Under the pieces are notes generated by a model. That model ran no database searches, was not told where the DNA came from, and saw only the letters and a list, made by a program, of their open reading frames with translations. Below are positions 1-9,241 of a stretch of DNA of 64,000 bases, piece by piece. This DNA is from JAVVXB01 sp036651815. Lineage in GTDB: Bacteria; Bacillota; Clostridia; Christensenellales; CAG-138. The stretch lies in assembly GCA_036651815.1 (NCBI GenBank), contig JAVVXB010000015.1, forward strand, positions 1-64,000. Direction: 5' to 3'. Within the stretch, counting starts at the first letter, position 1. Each line of letters opens with the position of its first letter. Position numbers and translations under genes: made by a program.

Positions 1-407
1 AGATTCGTCTGCATCGTTTGGGTCTAGGCATCTGAACATCTTCCTTATCAATTAATTAACGGCATATGCCATCTACGAACAAATAATAACATGGTTACTG
101 GCATATGTCAATAATGAATTTTCAGGTTTTGGAACAATGTACAAAATACCGTCCCTTTGGACAACAACATGGCATCCAAGGGGAACAGACAAAACGGACA
201 GTGTGCTACCAGAATATTGTATGCCAAGAGTCGGAAAGTTATATTGGAATAGAAAGATTTGATGGGAACTGTTTTCTGTGCAAGGATATGACAATGAAAC
301 CGAACCAACAAAAAGCGATCGGATTCGAGCCCTATTAGCAACCGAACAATCAAAAACGGATACGGACAAAAACGGTGTGAACCGCCAGCTTGCCCGTATC
401 CAAGCCC
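1..407. other. Stretch with no supported gene
   Basis: Overlapping open frames of 77-98 codons occur here on both strands, but none has a ribosome binding site or a protein sequence I recognise. A perfect palindrome GGCATATGCC lies at 61-70 and its first eight bases recur at 100-107. This is most likely the intergenic region beyond the 3' end of the minus-strand ptb gene. No clear terminator is visible. Confidence 0.4.
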
Positions 408-1325
408 TCAGATCGTTTCCATACCGACAGCCATCCAGGCGGCCATGGCGATGGAGTAGAATTTTTCATCGGCATCCGATCCACGGGAAGTCATGACCGC
501 GGGCGCTTTTGCGCCAACAATAATCCCAGCCATCGGCGCACCAACCGTCACAGTGAAGCATTTTCCAAGAATGTTACCTGCCTGCATGTTCGGCATAATG
601 AGACAGTCAAAGTCACCGACATAGGGGCTGTCGTAGCCTTTATGCCGAGCAATTTCGGGACTCATGGCCACATCGTAGGAAATGGGACCTTCCACGATGC
701 AGTGTTTGATTTCATCTGCCAAATTCATGCGTTTGAGTTCCGCAGCTTCAACGGTTTCCAGCATCTTGGGGTTTAGCTTTTCAATGGCGCAAACGACGGC
801 ATGCTTGGGCAAGTCGTATCCCATGGCACGAAGCGCAGTGGTCGCATTTTCGATAATGTGCTGTTTATCCGCAAGAGAAGGATACATCACCATGCCACCG
901 TCTGTGGACATAAGCAGCTTATGATAATGCGGCAGTTCAAAAAATACGGCGTGGCTCATGATATTTCCTGTGCGAAGGTCGTTTTCTTTTTTGACAATCG
1001 GGCCGAGAAAGTCGCGGGTTTCCATGAGACCTTTCATCAACACGTGCGCAGTGCCATCTTTGATAAGCTCCGCCGCACGTTGCCCCTCTGTTCCTTCCAC
1101 GGCATCTACGATTTCGCAGGAAGTCGGATTTACATCCCGTTCTCGTAGCAGCGTGGCGATCGCAGATCCATCGCCAATATAGATCGGAGTTGCGATCCCC
1201 TCGCGTTCAGCATGCAGCACCGCATCGATGACGGAACCATCCGCCGCCGCCGCTACGGCAACAATGCGCCTTTGCGGACAAGCCTTAACCACCTGTACCA
1301 GTTCGGCAAAATTATGAAGCATCAT
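408..1325 (-). CDS. ptb: Phosphate butyryltransferase / phosphate acyltransferase
   Basis: The 305-residue protein matches the phosphate acetyl/butyryl transferase family in length and sequence along its whole length, including the stretches TAHVLMKGLMET and GYDSPYVGDFDCLIMPNM. These enzymes swap CoA of butyryl-CoA (or a related acyl-CoA) for phosphate in the cytosol, and a butyrate kinase then makes ATP. The roughly 300-residue single-domain form is typical of Ptb rather than the longer Pta. No butyrate kinase gene (buk) is adjacent, although ptb-buk is the usual pair; the partner could lie outside the window. The first ATG is preceded by GGGGGAC, and a second ATG follows directly. Substrate preference between butyryl, branched acyl and acetyl groups cannot be read from the sequence. 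Confidence 0.85.
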   Translation of the reverse strand: MMLHNFAELVQVVKACPQRRIVAVAAAADGSVIDAVLHAEREGIATPIYIGDGSAIATLLRERDVNPTSCEIVDAVEGTEGQRAAELIKDGTAHVLMKGLMETRDFLGPIVKKENDLRTGNIMSHAVFFELPHYHKLLMSTDGGMVMYPSLADKQHIIENATTALRAMGYDLPKHAVVCAIEKLNPKMLETVEAAELKRMNLADEIKHCIVEGPISYDVAMSPEIARHKGYDSPYVGDFDCLIMPNMQAGNILGKCFTVTVGAPMAGIIVGAKAPAVMTSRGSDADEKFYSIAMAAWMAVGMETI

Positions 1326-1420
1326 TCATTGTCCCCCGATGATATTATAGTTACGGGATACCAATACCCCAACATACGGTGGTAGTATATCATTCTGGCG
1401 GAAAGAGAGAAAGCCCAGTT

Positions 1421-2587
1421 TTAGCAAAATGATGACGGCATCGCACGTTGATTCCATATCGTAAACAACAATAAACCCAACGAACAGAAGCCCGCACCCA
1501 AGACCATGGCATAGGTTAAGTTGATCTCGGCAAGTTTCCCAAACACAACATTGGTGGCGATGGCAACGCCGTCAATCATCGCGGCATTGATGCTGAGTGC
1601 GGTTGCACGATTTGACGAAGCGATTTGCTTGTTTTGCAGCATCAGCTGCAATGGCTGAAACAGGCTGAAGCTAATGCGGAGCATGATGATTGCAAGCATA
1701 GAAAACAGCGCGCCACGAGATAGCGCAAGCATCACACAGGCAACGATGCAGAACGCAAACAAAAGGCTGCCCAATAGCGTTGACCCGAGCTGCTTTGTCA
1801 ACCATCCGGACAAACCGCCCAGAAGTCCAAGAATGGTAACAAGGATATAAATGCACCCAATTGTTGCACTTGAAAGGCCGCATTTCACATACTGAAGTTG
1901 GTTGAGAAATACCGTGACGGTTTGGTGCGTTTCATTCAGCAGCGCAATGGAGATGAGAAATAGCAGCAGAGGTTTGTTCTTTATCAACGCCCGAAATAGG
2001 GAACGGAACTCCATGATGGGGGAACGTTGACGGTTAAACTGCGTTGACCTGACCTCCTTGAGAAATAGGGTGAGCAGTGCCGCTACACCATAGCTGAATA
2101 CCGTCAGCAAACTTGCGAGTCGATAGCGATCCTTGATGAAAAACGCGTATGTACCAGCAGCAACCAGCAAGCCTATCGTATTTAGGTTGTTATAGGTAGC
2201 AAATATGTTTTGCGATCGTTCATTGCTGCAGGATAGATACAATATGCTGGTATCTACGCCGGACATACCCGCGATGATGATGCTGAGCATCAACCGCTCT
2301 AAGAGAAAGGTTGGGAAACTAGCTGCTTTCCAAAATACAATTTTAGAAATAAAATACAAGCTGCAGCAAAAAATCATTGTTTTCTTGTATCCGATTTTAT
2401 CTGCAACGATTCCCCATGGAAGTTCAAGCACAACGCAAAGCGCTAGCGAGATGCTTTCGATGATCGTAATTTGAAAGATGGAAATGCCGGCAGCCTGCCG
2501 ATAGAGCGTGGCGATCGGCCCATAGAAGATCATGCCCTGTAAAAGGGAGATGGCATACATGAGGTTGATATTTCGTTTGATTTGCAT
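1421..2587 (-). CDS. MFS family transporter
   Basis: A 388-residue hydrophobic protein with about twelve predicted membrane segments. The loop after the second segment, GIVADKIGYKKTM, resembles the conserved MFS motif A (GxxxDrxGrkr). It is probably a proton-driven efflux pump or uptake carrier in the cytoplasmic membrane; the substrate is unknown. I chose the internal ATG (MQIKRNINLM...) because AAAGGATG lies about 10 bases upstream of it. A longer frame reaches 2674, but its extra 29 residues do not look like a transporter N-terminus. The gene diverges from the DUF4364 gene across a 309-base, AT-rich region (2588-2896). Confidence 0.8.
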   Translation of the reverse strand: MQIKRNINLMYAISLLQGMIFYGPIATLYRQAAGISIFQITIIESISLALCVVLELPWGIVADKIGYKKTMIFCCSLYFISKIVFWKAASFPTFLLERLMLSIIIAGMSGVDTSILYLSCSNERSQNIFATYNNLNTIGLLVAAGTYAFFIKDRYRLASLLTVFSYGVAALLTLFLKEVRSTQFNRQRSPIMEFRSLFRALIKNKPLLLFLISIALLNETHQTVTVFLNQLQYVKCGLSSATIGCIYILVTILGLLGGLSGWLTKQLGSTLLGSLLFAFCIVACVMLALSRGALFSMLAIIMLRISFSLFQPLQLMLQNKQIASSNRATALSINAAMIDGVAIATNVVFGKLAEINLTYAMVLGAGFCSLGLLLFTIWNQRAMPSSFC

Positions 2588-2896
2588 CGGCGCAACATCC
2601 TTTCTTGATTTGAGTACAACAAAACAGCGCCATTGATTAAAGCGCACAAAAATTACGATGGTTGTTGTTATCAAATCAGACGCTGCATTACGATATCTCC
2701 ATTGTCGAGGATTGAATATTTAATTGATAATTAAACAAAATACAACATACCATGAAAACCAGTTGTTTGCAACAAAGCCACTTCACCTATAAACTGATCT
2801 AGCTGCGGCAATTCGATCCTGACGGCGCTTGGATATAAACTTTTGCACAGGATCATTGCATGTGATAAAATAAAATAAAAAGGTGGGAATGCAGAC

Positions 2897-3424
2897 ATGC
2901 CGATTTTTGCACAGGGTGTGACAAAGGATAAATTGACCATCTTATATTATGTAGATGTATCCAACCTCGATATTACGCGGGAACAGCTGTACCGCGCAAT
3001 GATCGAAAATGAATGCATGATATTTTTTGACTTTCAGTCTGCGATGCATGAGCTGGAAGAGGATGGATTTATTGCTGCAATTCCGCGTGCATTCGGGCAG
3101 GGATATCGTGTAACGGTTCGTGGAACGGAGAGCCTGCGTATGTTTGGGGAGAGTCTGCCAAATTCTCTGCGTGAAAAGTTATCAAGCTATGCCACGGAAA
3201 ATCGTGATCAGATGCGAATTGAAACGCAATTGGTCTCATCAATGGAGGAGCAGGAGAGTGGCGGGTATCGCGTGGAGCTGCGCGCACAGGAAGAGAACAA
3301 TGTGGTGCTCAAAATTTCCATGTTGGTTGCTTCTCGAACTATGGCGCAGCGGATGCGAGGCAATTGGGAGAAAGCATCCGAGCGTATATACGCCAATCTC
3401 CTGGAAAATCTGCTGAAGAATTGA
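2897..3424 (+). CDS. DUF4364 family protein (winged-helix-like)
   Basis: A 175-residue protein matching DUF4364, a family common in Clostridia. The N-terminal ~75 residues (KLTILYYVDVSNLDITREQL ... AMHELEEDGFIAAI) read like a winged-helix DNA-binding fold. The C-terminal half, beginning near residue 95, is predicted beta-rich and could form a ligand-sensing or dimerisation part. Function is unproven; a role as transcriptional regulator is inference from the fold. AGGTGG precedes the ATG by about 8 bases. The gene stands alone, with the MFS gene diverging upstream and the cotJ operon converging downstream. Confidence 0.7.
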   Translation: MPIFAQGVTKDKLTILYYVDVSNLDITREQLYRAMIENECMIFFDFQSAMHELEEDGFIAAIPRAFGQGYRVTVRGTESLRMFGESLPNSLREKLSSYATENRDQMRIETQLVSSMEEQESGGYRVELRAQEENNVVLKISMLVASRTMAQRMRGNWEKASERIYANLLENLLKN

Positions 3425-3526
3425 TGCTGAAAGTAAAACAGCTGACACTTATAGCAAACGAAACAGGAGAAAACGGCAGACCGCTCGATGAATAGGAACG
3501 AAAGAAGCACCGATTAATGAAAGGAA

Positions 3527-3554
3527 GATTCTCCCAAATTGTGGGTGGAGAATC
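3527..3554. other. Hairpin between DUF4364 gene and cotJC
   Basis: GATTCTCC (3527-3534) and GGAGAATC (3547-3554) form an 8-bp stem around a 12-base loop, in the gap between convergent genes. No T-run follows on either side, so a classical terminator is not supported. Confidence 0.35.
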
Positions 3555-3639
3555 ACCCCAAAAGTCAATGACAGCGAAGGCTGCTGCCTAACTTCAGGGG
3601 TGAATACTTGTAGCTATTAACTTGCCTACCAGAAATCAA

Positions 3640-4239
3640 TTACCGTTTGCAGCGGCTCTTTCCGCACTTGCAACCACACTTCCCGCCCATCATATTCTGC
3701 ACAATATCAAGACATTCGCCGAAACGCTGGAAATGCACAACTTCGCGCTCCCGCAGAAAATACAGTGGTTCAATGAGCTGGCAGTTATCCGTCATATTCA
3801 TGAGGTGCTCATACGTAGCGCGTGCCTTTTGTTCTGCCGCCATGTCTTCAACAAGATCGGCAATGGGATCGCCGGTTACAGCCAAAGCGTTGCTACTAAA
3901 TGGAACGCCATTTGGATCGGCGGGGAAGACGCCATGATCGTGCATCACATAATAGCCTGCAAGGCCCGCTTCATTTAATTCCGCGCAGGTACAGCCGGCC
4001 ATACATTGACGAATCATCACGCCAAGCATTTCCCAATGCCCAAGTTCTTCAGTGCCAATATCTGTAAGCGTCGCCTTAACACGATCCTCCGGCATGGAGT
4101 AACGCTGGGACAGATATCGTAGTGCTGCGCCCAATTCGGAATCCGGACCGCCATACTGCGCCATGAGTAGCTTCGCCATTCGCGGATCTGGCTTTGTGAT
4201 GTGTACAGGGTACATCAAACATTTTTCATAAATCCACAT
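3640..4239 (-). CDS. cotJC: Spore coat protein CotJC, manganese catalase family
   Basis: A 199-residue ferritin-like protein of the Mn-catalase/CotJC family. Two ExxH metal-binding helices are visible, EELGHWEML near residue 65 and REREVVHFQRF near residue 163, with further candidate Glu ligands around EQKARATYEH. The C-terminus is rich in Cys, Lys and Gly (GGKCGCKCGKSRCKR), suggesting cross-linking or metal binding in the coat. In Bacillus the CotJ proteins are assembled into the spore coat during sporulation. It is the last gene of cotJA-cotJB-cotJC: only 4 bases separate it from cotJB, and its GGGAGGT ribosome binding site lies inside the cotJB end. Confidence 0.92.
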   Translation of the reverse strand: MWIYEKCLMYPVHITKPDPRMAKLLMAQYGGPDSELGAALRYLSQRYSMPEDRVKATLTDIGTEELGHWEMLGVMIRQCMAGCTCAELNEAGLAGYYVMHDHGVFPADPNGVPFSSNALAVTGDPIADLVEDMAAEQKARATYEHLMNMTDNCQLIEPLYFLREREVVHFQRFGECLDIVQNMMGGKCGCKCGKSRCKR

Positions 4240-4243
4240 AGTT

Positions 4244-4504
4244 TTACCTCCCGGTCATGTCCCACGGCCATGGTTGAAAAACCCAGCTGCCGACAGCATT
4301 CGGCGATTGGCCAAAGTTCATCAAAGGACCGTATTGCGACTCGTAGCAGTCAATCAGCATATTAAGCTTTTCAGAATAACATTCATAATCCATTTTGGCT
4401 GCTTCGTCATCGGGATGGGTGTCGAGATAGATGTTTAAATCAATGCAGGCAAAACGCCCTTCACGTATTTTTTGCATCATTGCCTGTTGCGTTGTATCCA
4501 TCAT
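4244..4504 (-). CDS. cotJB: Spore coat protein CotJB
   Basis: A small 86-residue protein of the CotJB family. It carries the typical sequence FACIDLNIYLDTHPDDEAA followed by an aromatic C-terminus (WVFQPWPW). CotJB is a structural coat protein required together with CotJA and CotJC. A GGGGG-rich Shine-Dalgarno lies in the end of cotJA, 4 bases away, which suggests translational coupling. Two consecutive ATG codons are possible starts. Confidence 0.9.
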   Translation of the reverse strand: MMDTTQQAMMQKIREGRFACIDLNIYLDTHPDDEAAKMDYECYSEKLNMLIDCYESQYGPLMNFGQSPNAVGSWVFQPWPWDMTGR

Positions 4505-4508
4505 ATCT

Positions 4509-4778
4509 TTAGCACCCCCTTGTGTACGGGCTGACGAGTTCAGGAAACAGGGTTCCCTTCATTAGCGCTTCGCTGGGGCAGAAACCCGCGCGGTAGGTTT
4601 GCACCGGAAAATGGATCATGGCTAATGTCATGTCCATTGGTGCTTCAAAACCAACGCATTCCGAGTCGCAGGCATCACCGGCATTTACAATGCGCATGCC
4701 TTGTAGCATGTCGTCCCTGTCCGCCTGATTTCCCTGCTGACAGCAGGTGCAACCGGCGGCACATGTGGTTTGTGTCAT
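4509..4778 (-). CDS. cotJA: Spore coat associated protein CotJA-like
   Basis: An 89-residue protein whose C-terminal part (VQTYRAGFCPSEALMKGTLFPELVSPY) has the CotJA signature of a short 'EAL..GTLFPEL..PY' block. The N-terminal half is unusual: it is Cys-rich (TTCAAGCTCC), as if adapted for cross-linking. First gene of the cotJABC operon. The upstream sequence GGGAGGAGAGGACT is a strong ribosome binding site. A CATACTAT box upstream may be a sporulation promoter. Confidence 0.8.
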   Translation of the reverse strand: MTQTTCAAGCTCCQQGNQADRDDMLQGMRIVNAGDACDSECVGFEAPMDMTLAMIHFPVQTYRAGFCPSEALMKGTLFPELVSPYTRGC

Positions 4779-4811
4779 AGTCCTCTCCTCCCGATTGATT
4801 CGATGTATTGC

Positions 4812-4819
4812 ATAGTATG
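4812..4819 (-). promoter_or_regulatory. Possible sporulation sigma (E/K) -10 box for cotJABC
   Basis: On the minus strand CATACTAT sits about 34 bases upstream of the cotJA start and resembles the CATAnnnT -10 element of mother-cell sigma factors. No convincing -35 is visible, so support comes mainly from the gene context. Confidence 0.35.
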
Positions 4820-5095
4820 ACCGGGGGTAGAAATCCGTGCCTGACTGTATGCAGAATGAAGCCCGATATCACAGGAAATCTACGGTCTTGCTGGGGGATA
4901 AATCAAATAATTATTCAACGATGCGATTGCACTGGCTTGAGCCGCATAAATTATTAGGCAGACGATGTAGCGTGGCTCGCGTAGTCCCGTTTGCTGTGTG
5001 TAGAAGTGTATTATGCAGTTGGAGCAAGCGATAAAATATCATCAGGATTTCAATATAATGAAAGGCCTTTCAATCTTCAAAAAGGAGAACCTGCG
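4820..5095. other. Intergenic stretch upstream of cotJABC
   Basis: Apart from the candidate sporulation promoter and the small disrupted ORF further on, I see no gene, RNA or strong repeat here. Confidence 0.4.
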
Positions 5096-5229
5096 GTGGC
5101 ACAGAAAAAAACGGTCCTGAATTTGACACTAATGTAGCTGGTATGGATGAAGACGTTGAATTTGATGCGTCATATATGTTGGAAAAGGCGATATGTGCAG
5201 TTCGCAAAAAAAACAGGGGCGGCCAGTAA
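5096..5229 (+). pseudogene. Small ORF disrupted at an A7 run
   Basis: A good Shine-Dalgarno (AAAGGAG, 5081-5087) lies 8 bases before a GTG at 5096, but that frame stops after 13 codons. If the run of seven A at 5105-5111 had one more A, or if the ribosome slipped by -1, the frame would continue through NGPEFDTNVAGMDEDVEFDA and AVRKKNRGGQ to TAA at 5229. This would give a 44-residue hydrophilic protein with an acidic middle and a basic tail. I do not recognise the product. A sequencing error in the homopolymer, a real frameshift, or transcriptional slippage are all possible. An in-frame ATG at 5143 could also give a 28-residue product. Confidence 0.4.
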
Positions 5230-5334
5230 AATAAACGCGGAAAAGAGTCAGCGTAATCAATACTACACCAAATAACGATCGTGGCAGAAAGCGATCGTTC
5301 TGGTGGGGGGCAACATGATCGGATCATTCTTGCA

Positions 5335-6480
5335 TCAGTGCTCTGCGTGCAGCAGCTTGGCTAGCGTAGGCGTTTGGGCAAACCATTGGTTAATGGCAGT
5401 TGGCAGTGCCTTTTTCATGGAGTGCTCAAGTATACGGTAGCCTTCTTTGAGCAACGCGCGTGTGTTGTCATCCATGTTGGAGAGTGCCTTGAGGACGGCA
5501 ATGGTGTTTTTGCCGTTCCAAAGATCACGTAGTGTGGTTCCTTCGGATGCGCTGAGCACGGAAAATATGCCATCAATCATCTTTTCACGCAGATCAGGCG
5601 TCATGCTGGTCACCCAATCTTTCAGTGTGATGTCAACGAACTGACTGCTGTTGGTCAACCCATCTGCTTCGGCAAATCCGCCGCGGACGACTTCCCAGGA
5701 GTAGACGTCGTGCTGCATCAGGCCCAGATTGGTGCTGTGGATCACGCAAAAATCCTCCGCGTGCTCAAGCAACATGCCAACAACGGATGACTGTGGCAAA
5801 TAAGTTCGAATGCGGCCGATCACCCGCTGGAAGCCTTCCGTGTGAATGGTGGCGGCATTGAAGCCGGGACCGTCATGATTGCGGATTGCAAAGATACGTT
5901 CCTGAAGGTCATGTTTGCAAAAAGCGGCTGCGTAGACGGCAAGATTACCGCCCTTGCTGTGACCGCCGATTCGAATTTTACCCGGGAATTGTTGAGCAGC
6001 GCGGGTTAGGTAATCCACGGCATCTATTTGGGCGGGAACGACATCCGCAAAGCTCATATTAAAATCTTCCTTCCAACCAATGATCGTGCCATCGGTACCG
6101 CGAAATGCGATATATAGTTCATCATTGGGCAGAAGCACTGTGGTTGCTGAAAACTGTTCTTGCGATTCAGCATTGAAATGATTGACATAACCAACAAGAC
6201 CCAGCGTAGCAAAGCGTGGGCTGCTGATGAGCGCGTTGAGAAAATCATCATCGTCTTTGATGCGAAAGTCTCGCGTGCTATCCTTGTCATGTACCAGCGC
6301 AAGGCAGGTTTCCGCCGCTTGCGCGAGAGGAATCGGATTCGTGGAAAAGGATTCCGAAACGATACCGTCAAATGGAATATATGCGAGCCGACTAAAGATG
6401 AGCGCATCCACTTCACACAAGGACGTCTGTGTCAACGGCAGATCTCCACGCCAGTTGAGGTAATCGAGAATATTGGGCAT
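5335..6480 (-). CDS. DUF2974 (Mbeg1-like) lipase-type alpha/beta hydrolase
   Basis: A 381-residue protein of the DUF2974/Mbeg1-like family. The nucleophile elbow GGHSKGGNLAVYAA (serine near residue 190) and the upstream YIAFRGTDGTIIGWKEDF block are typical of lipase-3-like alpha/beta hydrolases, with an Asp candidate in NHDGPGFN. It probably cleaves an ester or lipid; the substrate is unknown and no signal peptide is visible, so it should be cytosolic. I chose the ATG at 6480 (MPNILDYLNW) because TTTGGAG lies 6 bases upstream. It is on the same strand as the ADP-ribosylglycohydrolase but about 160 bases downstream of it. Confidence 0.8.
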   Translation of the reverse strand: MPNILDYLNWRGDLPLTQTSLCEVDALIFSRLAYIPFDGIVSESFSTNPIPLAQAAETCLALVHDKDSTRDFRIKDDDDFLNALISSPRFATLGLVGYVNHFNAESQEQFSATTVLLPNDELYIAFRGTDGTIIGWKEDFNMSFADVVPAQIDAVDYLTRAAQQFPGKIRIGGHSKGGNLAVYAAAFCKHDLQERIFAIRNHDGPGFNAATIHTEGFQRVIGRIRTYLPQSSVVGMLLEHAEDFCVIHSTNLGLMQHDVYSWEVVRGGFAEADGLTNSSQFVDITLKDWVTSMTPDLREKMIDGIFSVLSASEGTTLRDLWNGKNTIAVLKALSNMDDNTRALLKEGYRILEHSMKKALPTAINQWFAQTPTLAKLLHAEH

Positions 6481-6642
6481 AGAATTCTCCAAAGTATATT
6501 ATTTGAAGGGTGAAGATTCAATCTTACGAAAAAATGCAGTTGAATGCAAAAAGTACAAGTGAGCATCAGCGCAATCAGAAGAAGGCAGTCACGAGAATCC
6601 CAACTGTTTTACAGCGGACGATGCTTGCGGGGCTGTCCTGAC

Positions 6643-7761
6643 CTAGATTTTATATTCTGCTTTAACATATTTTTTCTGCCATTTTTCTTCCTTGCAATGT
6701 GCAAAGTTGACGGCCGAAGAGTCCCGGAAGAGATCTTCGGAAATTTCACGGATTACCCCGGACAGCTCCAGATGCTCCAACAGGTAGGATGGGATGCTGT
6801 TATAACCGAGATAGGTGCCGAGGATGTTGCCGGTGATGGATCCGGTGGAATCGGAGTCTCCGCTATGGTTGATGGCGGCAATCAACGCTTGTTCGAAGTC
6901 ATTGCGATATTTCAACGCACAGTAGAGCGAAATGGCGAGTGCTTCTTCGGCAACCCATCCTTCGCCAAGCTTGGCAATCTGGGCAACATCCAGTCCTTCT
7001 TGCTTAGATAGATCCACAGCCTTTCGCAACAGATCCTGCAAAAATGCGGTTTTCTCGTAATTACCAAATTCGACACCCAAAGCTTGGATCGTATCAGCAG
7101 CGATATCATACAGCGCATCATCACCGGCAAAGCTGCCATAGACACATTGATTGATGAGGTGTACAAGCGCAGCAGCGGGCAGAAATCCCAAGGGATGGCC
7201 ATGGGTCAGCGCAGCGGATTTTGCACCAAGCATGTCGATGTTAGCTGGATCATAATGTGCTGGATCAAAATACAGGCCGATGGGCGAAACACGCATAATG
7301 CCACCGCAGCCCTTGCTGGAGTTGATTGGATGATCGAGCGTACCCATCAGTCCTGTGGCCAGCGAACGGAGACATGTTCCACCCGGCGCGCGCACACAAT
7401 GCATTGCGCCAACATTGTAGATCCAACTGGAAACGCTGGCGGTTGCGTTTGTAATCAGCCGCTGCGTGCGCTTCCAATCCATATAGGCGTTGTGGAGGTA
7501 ACGTTCCATGCTGCGCCGGACCCCTTGCAAATGTTCATTGGTCATGCCGACCAAGATGCCATTTGCGGTAAAGAGCGTCATCTGTGTATCATCACTGATG
7601 AGCGCTTTACCGCCCACAAGCTGAAGCTGCGTAATGCCGTCCGATCCGTAAAGCTCGCGAATCTGTTCAATATTCATAAATTCCACGGCATAACCAAATG
7701 CATCGCCGACCGCACCACCGAACAGGCAACCTTTGAACTTGTTGAGATCTTTTGATTTCAT
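6643..7761 (-). CDS. ADP-ribosylglycohydrolase family protein
   Basis: A 372-residue DraG/ARH-type enzyme. Hallmarks are the N-terminal GCLFGGAVGDAFGYAVEF, the metal-binding ISDDTQMTLF near residue 57, and the C-terminal NHSGDSDSTGSITGNILG block that supplies Asp ligands for the two Mg ions. Family members remove ADP-ribose from arginine or other acceptors, or hydrolyse ADP-ribosylated small molecules, in the cytosol. No ADP-ribosyltransferase is adjacent, so a toxin-antitoxin or nitrogenase-regulation role is not supported. The start has a strong AAGGAGG site. The extra ~45 C-terminal residues (REISEDLFRDSSAV...) have no obvious motif. Confidence 0.88.
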   Translation of the reverse strand: MKSKDLNKFKGCLFGGAVGDAFGYAVEFMNIEQIRELYGSDGITQLQLVGGKALISDDTQMTLFTANGILVGMTNEHLQGVRRSMERYLHNAYMDWKRTQRLITNATASVSSWIYNVGAMHCVRAPGGTCLRSLATGLMGTLDHPINSSKGCGGIMRVSPIGLYFDPAHYDPANIDMLGAKSAALTHGHPLGFLPAAALVHLINQCVYGSFAGDDALYDIAADTIQALGVEFGNYEKTAFLQDLLRKAVDLSKQEGLDVAQIAKLGEGWVAEEALAISLYCALKYRNDFEQALIAAINHSGDSDSTGSITGNILGTYLGYNSIPSYLLEHLELSGVIREISEDLFRDSSAVNFAHCKEEKWQKKYVKAEYKI

Positions 7762-7861
7762 GGCGAGTCCTCCTTATTCAATTACATCACATGCGCTAGA
7801 GAAAAGAGATATGTATCCTCTTGCAATTATAGCATATATTCTTGGAAATGAGTGCAAAAAA

Positions 7862-9226
7862 TCATCTCCGCCGATGCTTTTGCTTCATGATAATTAATAA
7901 AGCAACAATGCTTGCAATGGTGATCACAATCAAAACAACAAACAGGATGAGCAATAGATGGGCGGTTGAAGACTGTTCGTGGGTAGTTTTTGCGGCGGCA
8001 GGAATATCGGCCGGTATTTCCTGGATAGGCTTGGGTGTGGAGGATATCGCAACAATGTGATCCACGGTAATTGGGGCGGAAAACAGAATACGATCCCTAT
8101 AGGAACCTATGGCGAGGCCATAGATGTCACCGGAAACTCCGAGAGTAGCCGATTCGTCCCGTTGAGCGGTTACAATAATTGAGGCAGGATCGATTTTTAT
8201 GGACTCTACAATTGTGAGCGGTAAGCGAATGCTCGCGGTATTGGTGAAATCTGCGGTTACCACAGCGTTGGTGGCTGCATTAATGGAAACGGTATCGGAA
8301 TAGGTAAGGCCAAGATCAGAGGGCGTGACCAGCATATATTGTTCATTGAGCGCACGCTCCATTAGCTGCTTTGCATCTATAAACACACGGGTCATACGGG
8401 CGTTTTTGCTGCCACCCTCCGTTGCGCCAAGCAGTACGGCGACAACTGCTGCGCCGTCCACCGTTGCAGACGATACCAGACATTTTCCCCCACGTTCGGT
8501 GGAACCTGTTTTAACGCCGTTGGCATAAGCGCAGAAAACTTCGCTGTCAATAGGGTCGGAAATCAATCGGTTGCTGTTGGTCATCTCCATGGGCTTTGTG
8601 CGCACGGTGTTTGCGGGGATGGTATAGTGCACGGCAGATACGATTTGGCGAAAGGTCTCATTTTTGAGAGCGTAGCACGTGAGCAACGCCATATCGCGCG
8701 GCGTACTGCGTTGGTCGCGCTTGAATGCACCACTAGCATTGACAAAGCATGTGGCATCACTCATGCCAATGGCTTTGGCTTTTTCGTTCATCAGTGCGGC
8801 AAAGCCCTCGACACCTTTTTCACCGCCAAAGCGCAGTGCAAGGGTCAATGCAGCATCATTGCCGCTTTCGAGCATTAGCCCGTAAAGAAGTTCACGGATG
8901 GAGAGATCTTCGCCCTTAATTACATTCATGAGAGAATTCGTTTCCTTGAGAGCGGCCGCATTGCCTTGGATGATAACGCGTTCGTCCAGATCAGAGCAAA
9001 GCTCAAGAATGAGTATGCAGGTCATAATCTTCATGGTACTGCCAGGAATGCAGGATTCGTCTGCATTGCGTTCAAACAGTACAATGGAAGGATCATATGC
9101 ATCCACAACGATATAGTTGGGCGCAAGTACATCGCCAATGCTGCCGGTATCTTTCTCGGCAGCAAGTGCCGTACAACAGGGAATGCTAAGCAACAGGACG
9201 AGGAATAGACAAGCAAATTTCTTCAT
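7862..9226 (-). CDS. D-alanyl-D-alanine carboxypeptidase (PBP5/DacF type)
   Basis: A 454-residue class C low-molecular-mass penicillin-binding protein (S11 family). Residues 1-23 are a Sec signal peptide. The three catalytic motifs are present: STMK (63-66, nucleophile Ser63), SGN (121-123) and KTG (239-241). A PBP5-like beta-rich C-terminal domain follows near residues 290-390. The chain ends in a predicted membrane helix (LLLILFVVLIVITIASIVAL) with a basic KQKHRRR tail. It trims the terminal D-Ala of peptidoglycan pentapeptides on the outside of the membrane. The true transmembrane C-terminus is notable, since E. coli PBP5 uses an amphipathic helix. The start at 9226 was preferred over an upstream TTG because the signal peptide begins MKKFACLF. 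Confidence 0.9.
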   Translation of the reverse strand: MKKFACLFLVLLLSIPCCTALAAEKDTGSIGDVLAPNYIVVDAYDPSIVLFERNADESCIPGSTMKIMTCILILELCSDLDERVIIQGNAAALKETNSLMNVIKGEDLSIRELLYGLMLESGNDAALTLALRFGGEKGVEGFAALMNEKAKAIGMSDATCFVNASGAFKRDQRSTPRDMALLTCYALKNETFRQIVSAVHYTIPANTVRTKPMEMTNSNRLISDPIDSEVFCAYANGVKTGSTERGGKCLVSSATVDGAAVVAVLLGATEGGSKNARMTRVFIDAKQLMERALNEQYMLVTPSDLGLTYSDTVSINAATNAVVTADFTNTASIRLPLTIVESIKIDPASIIVTAQRDESATLGVSGDIYGLAIGSYRDRILFSAPITVDHIVAISSTPKPIQEIPADIPAAAKTTHEQSSTAHLLLILFVVLIVITIASIVALLIIMKQKHRRR

Positions 9227-9241
9227 ATCATTATCCAACAT

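Noticed and set aside
73..369. Overlapping frames of 77-98 codons on both strands at the window start
   Set aside because: No ribosome binding site, no recognisable product, and mutually exclusive frames.
5105..5111. Programmed -1 frameshift at the A7 run
   Set aside because: The classical X XXY YYZ heptamer is not in the right phase (G AAA AAA), and no stimulatory stem-loop is evident, so slippage is only listed as one option.
7084..7755. 223-codon plus-strand frame
   Set aside because: Antisense to the ADP-ribosylglycohydrolase, whose metal motifs are intact.
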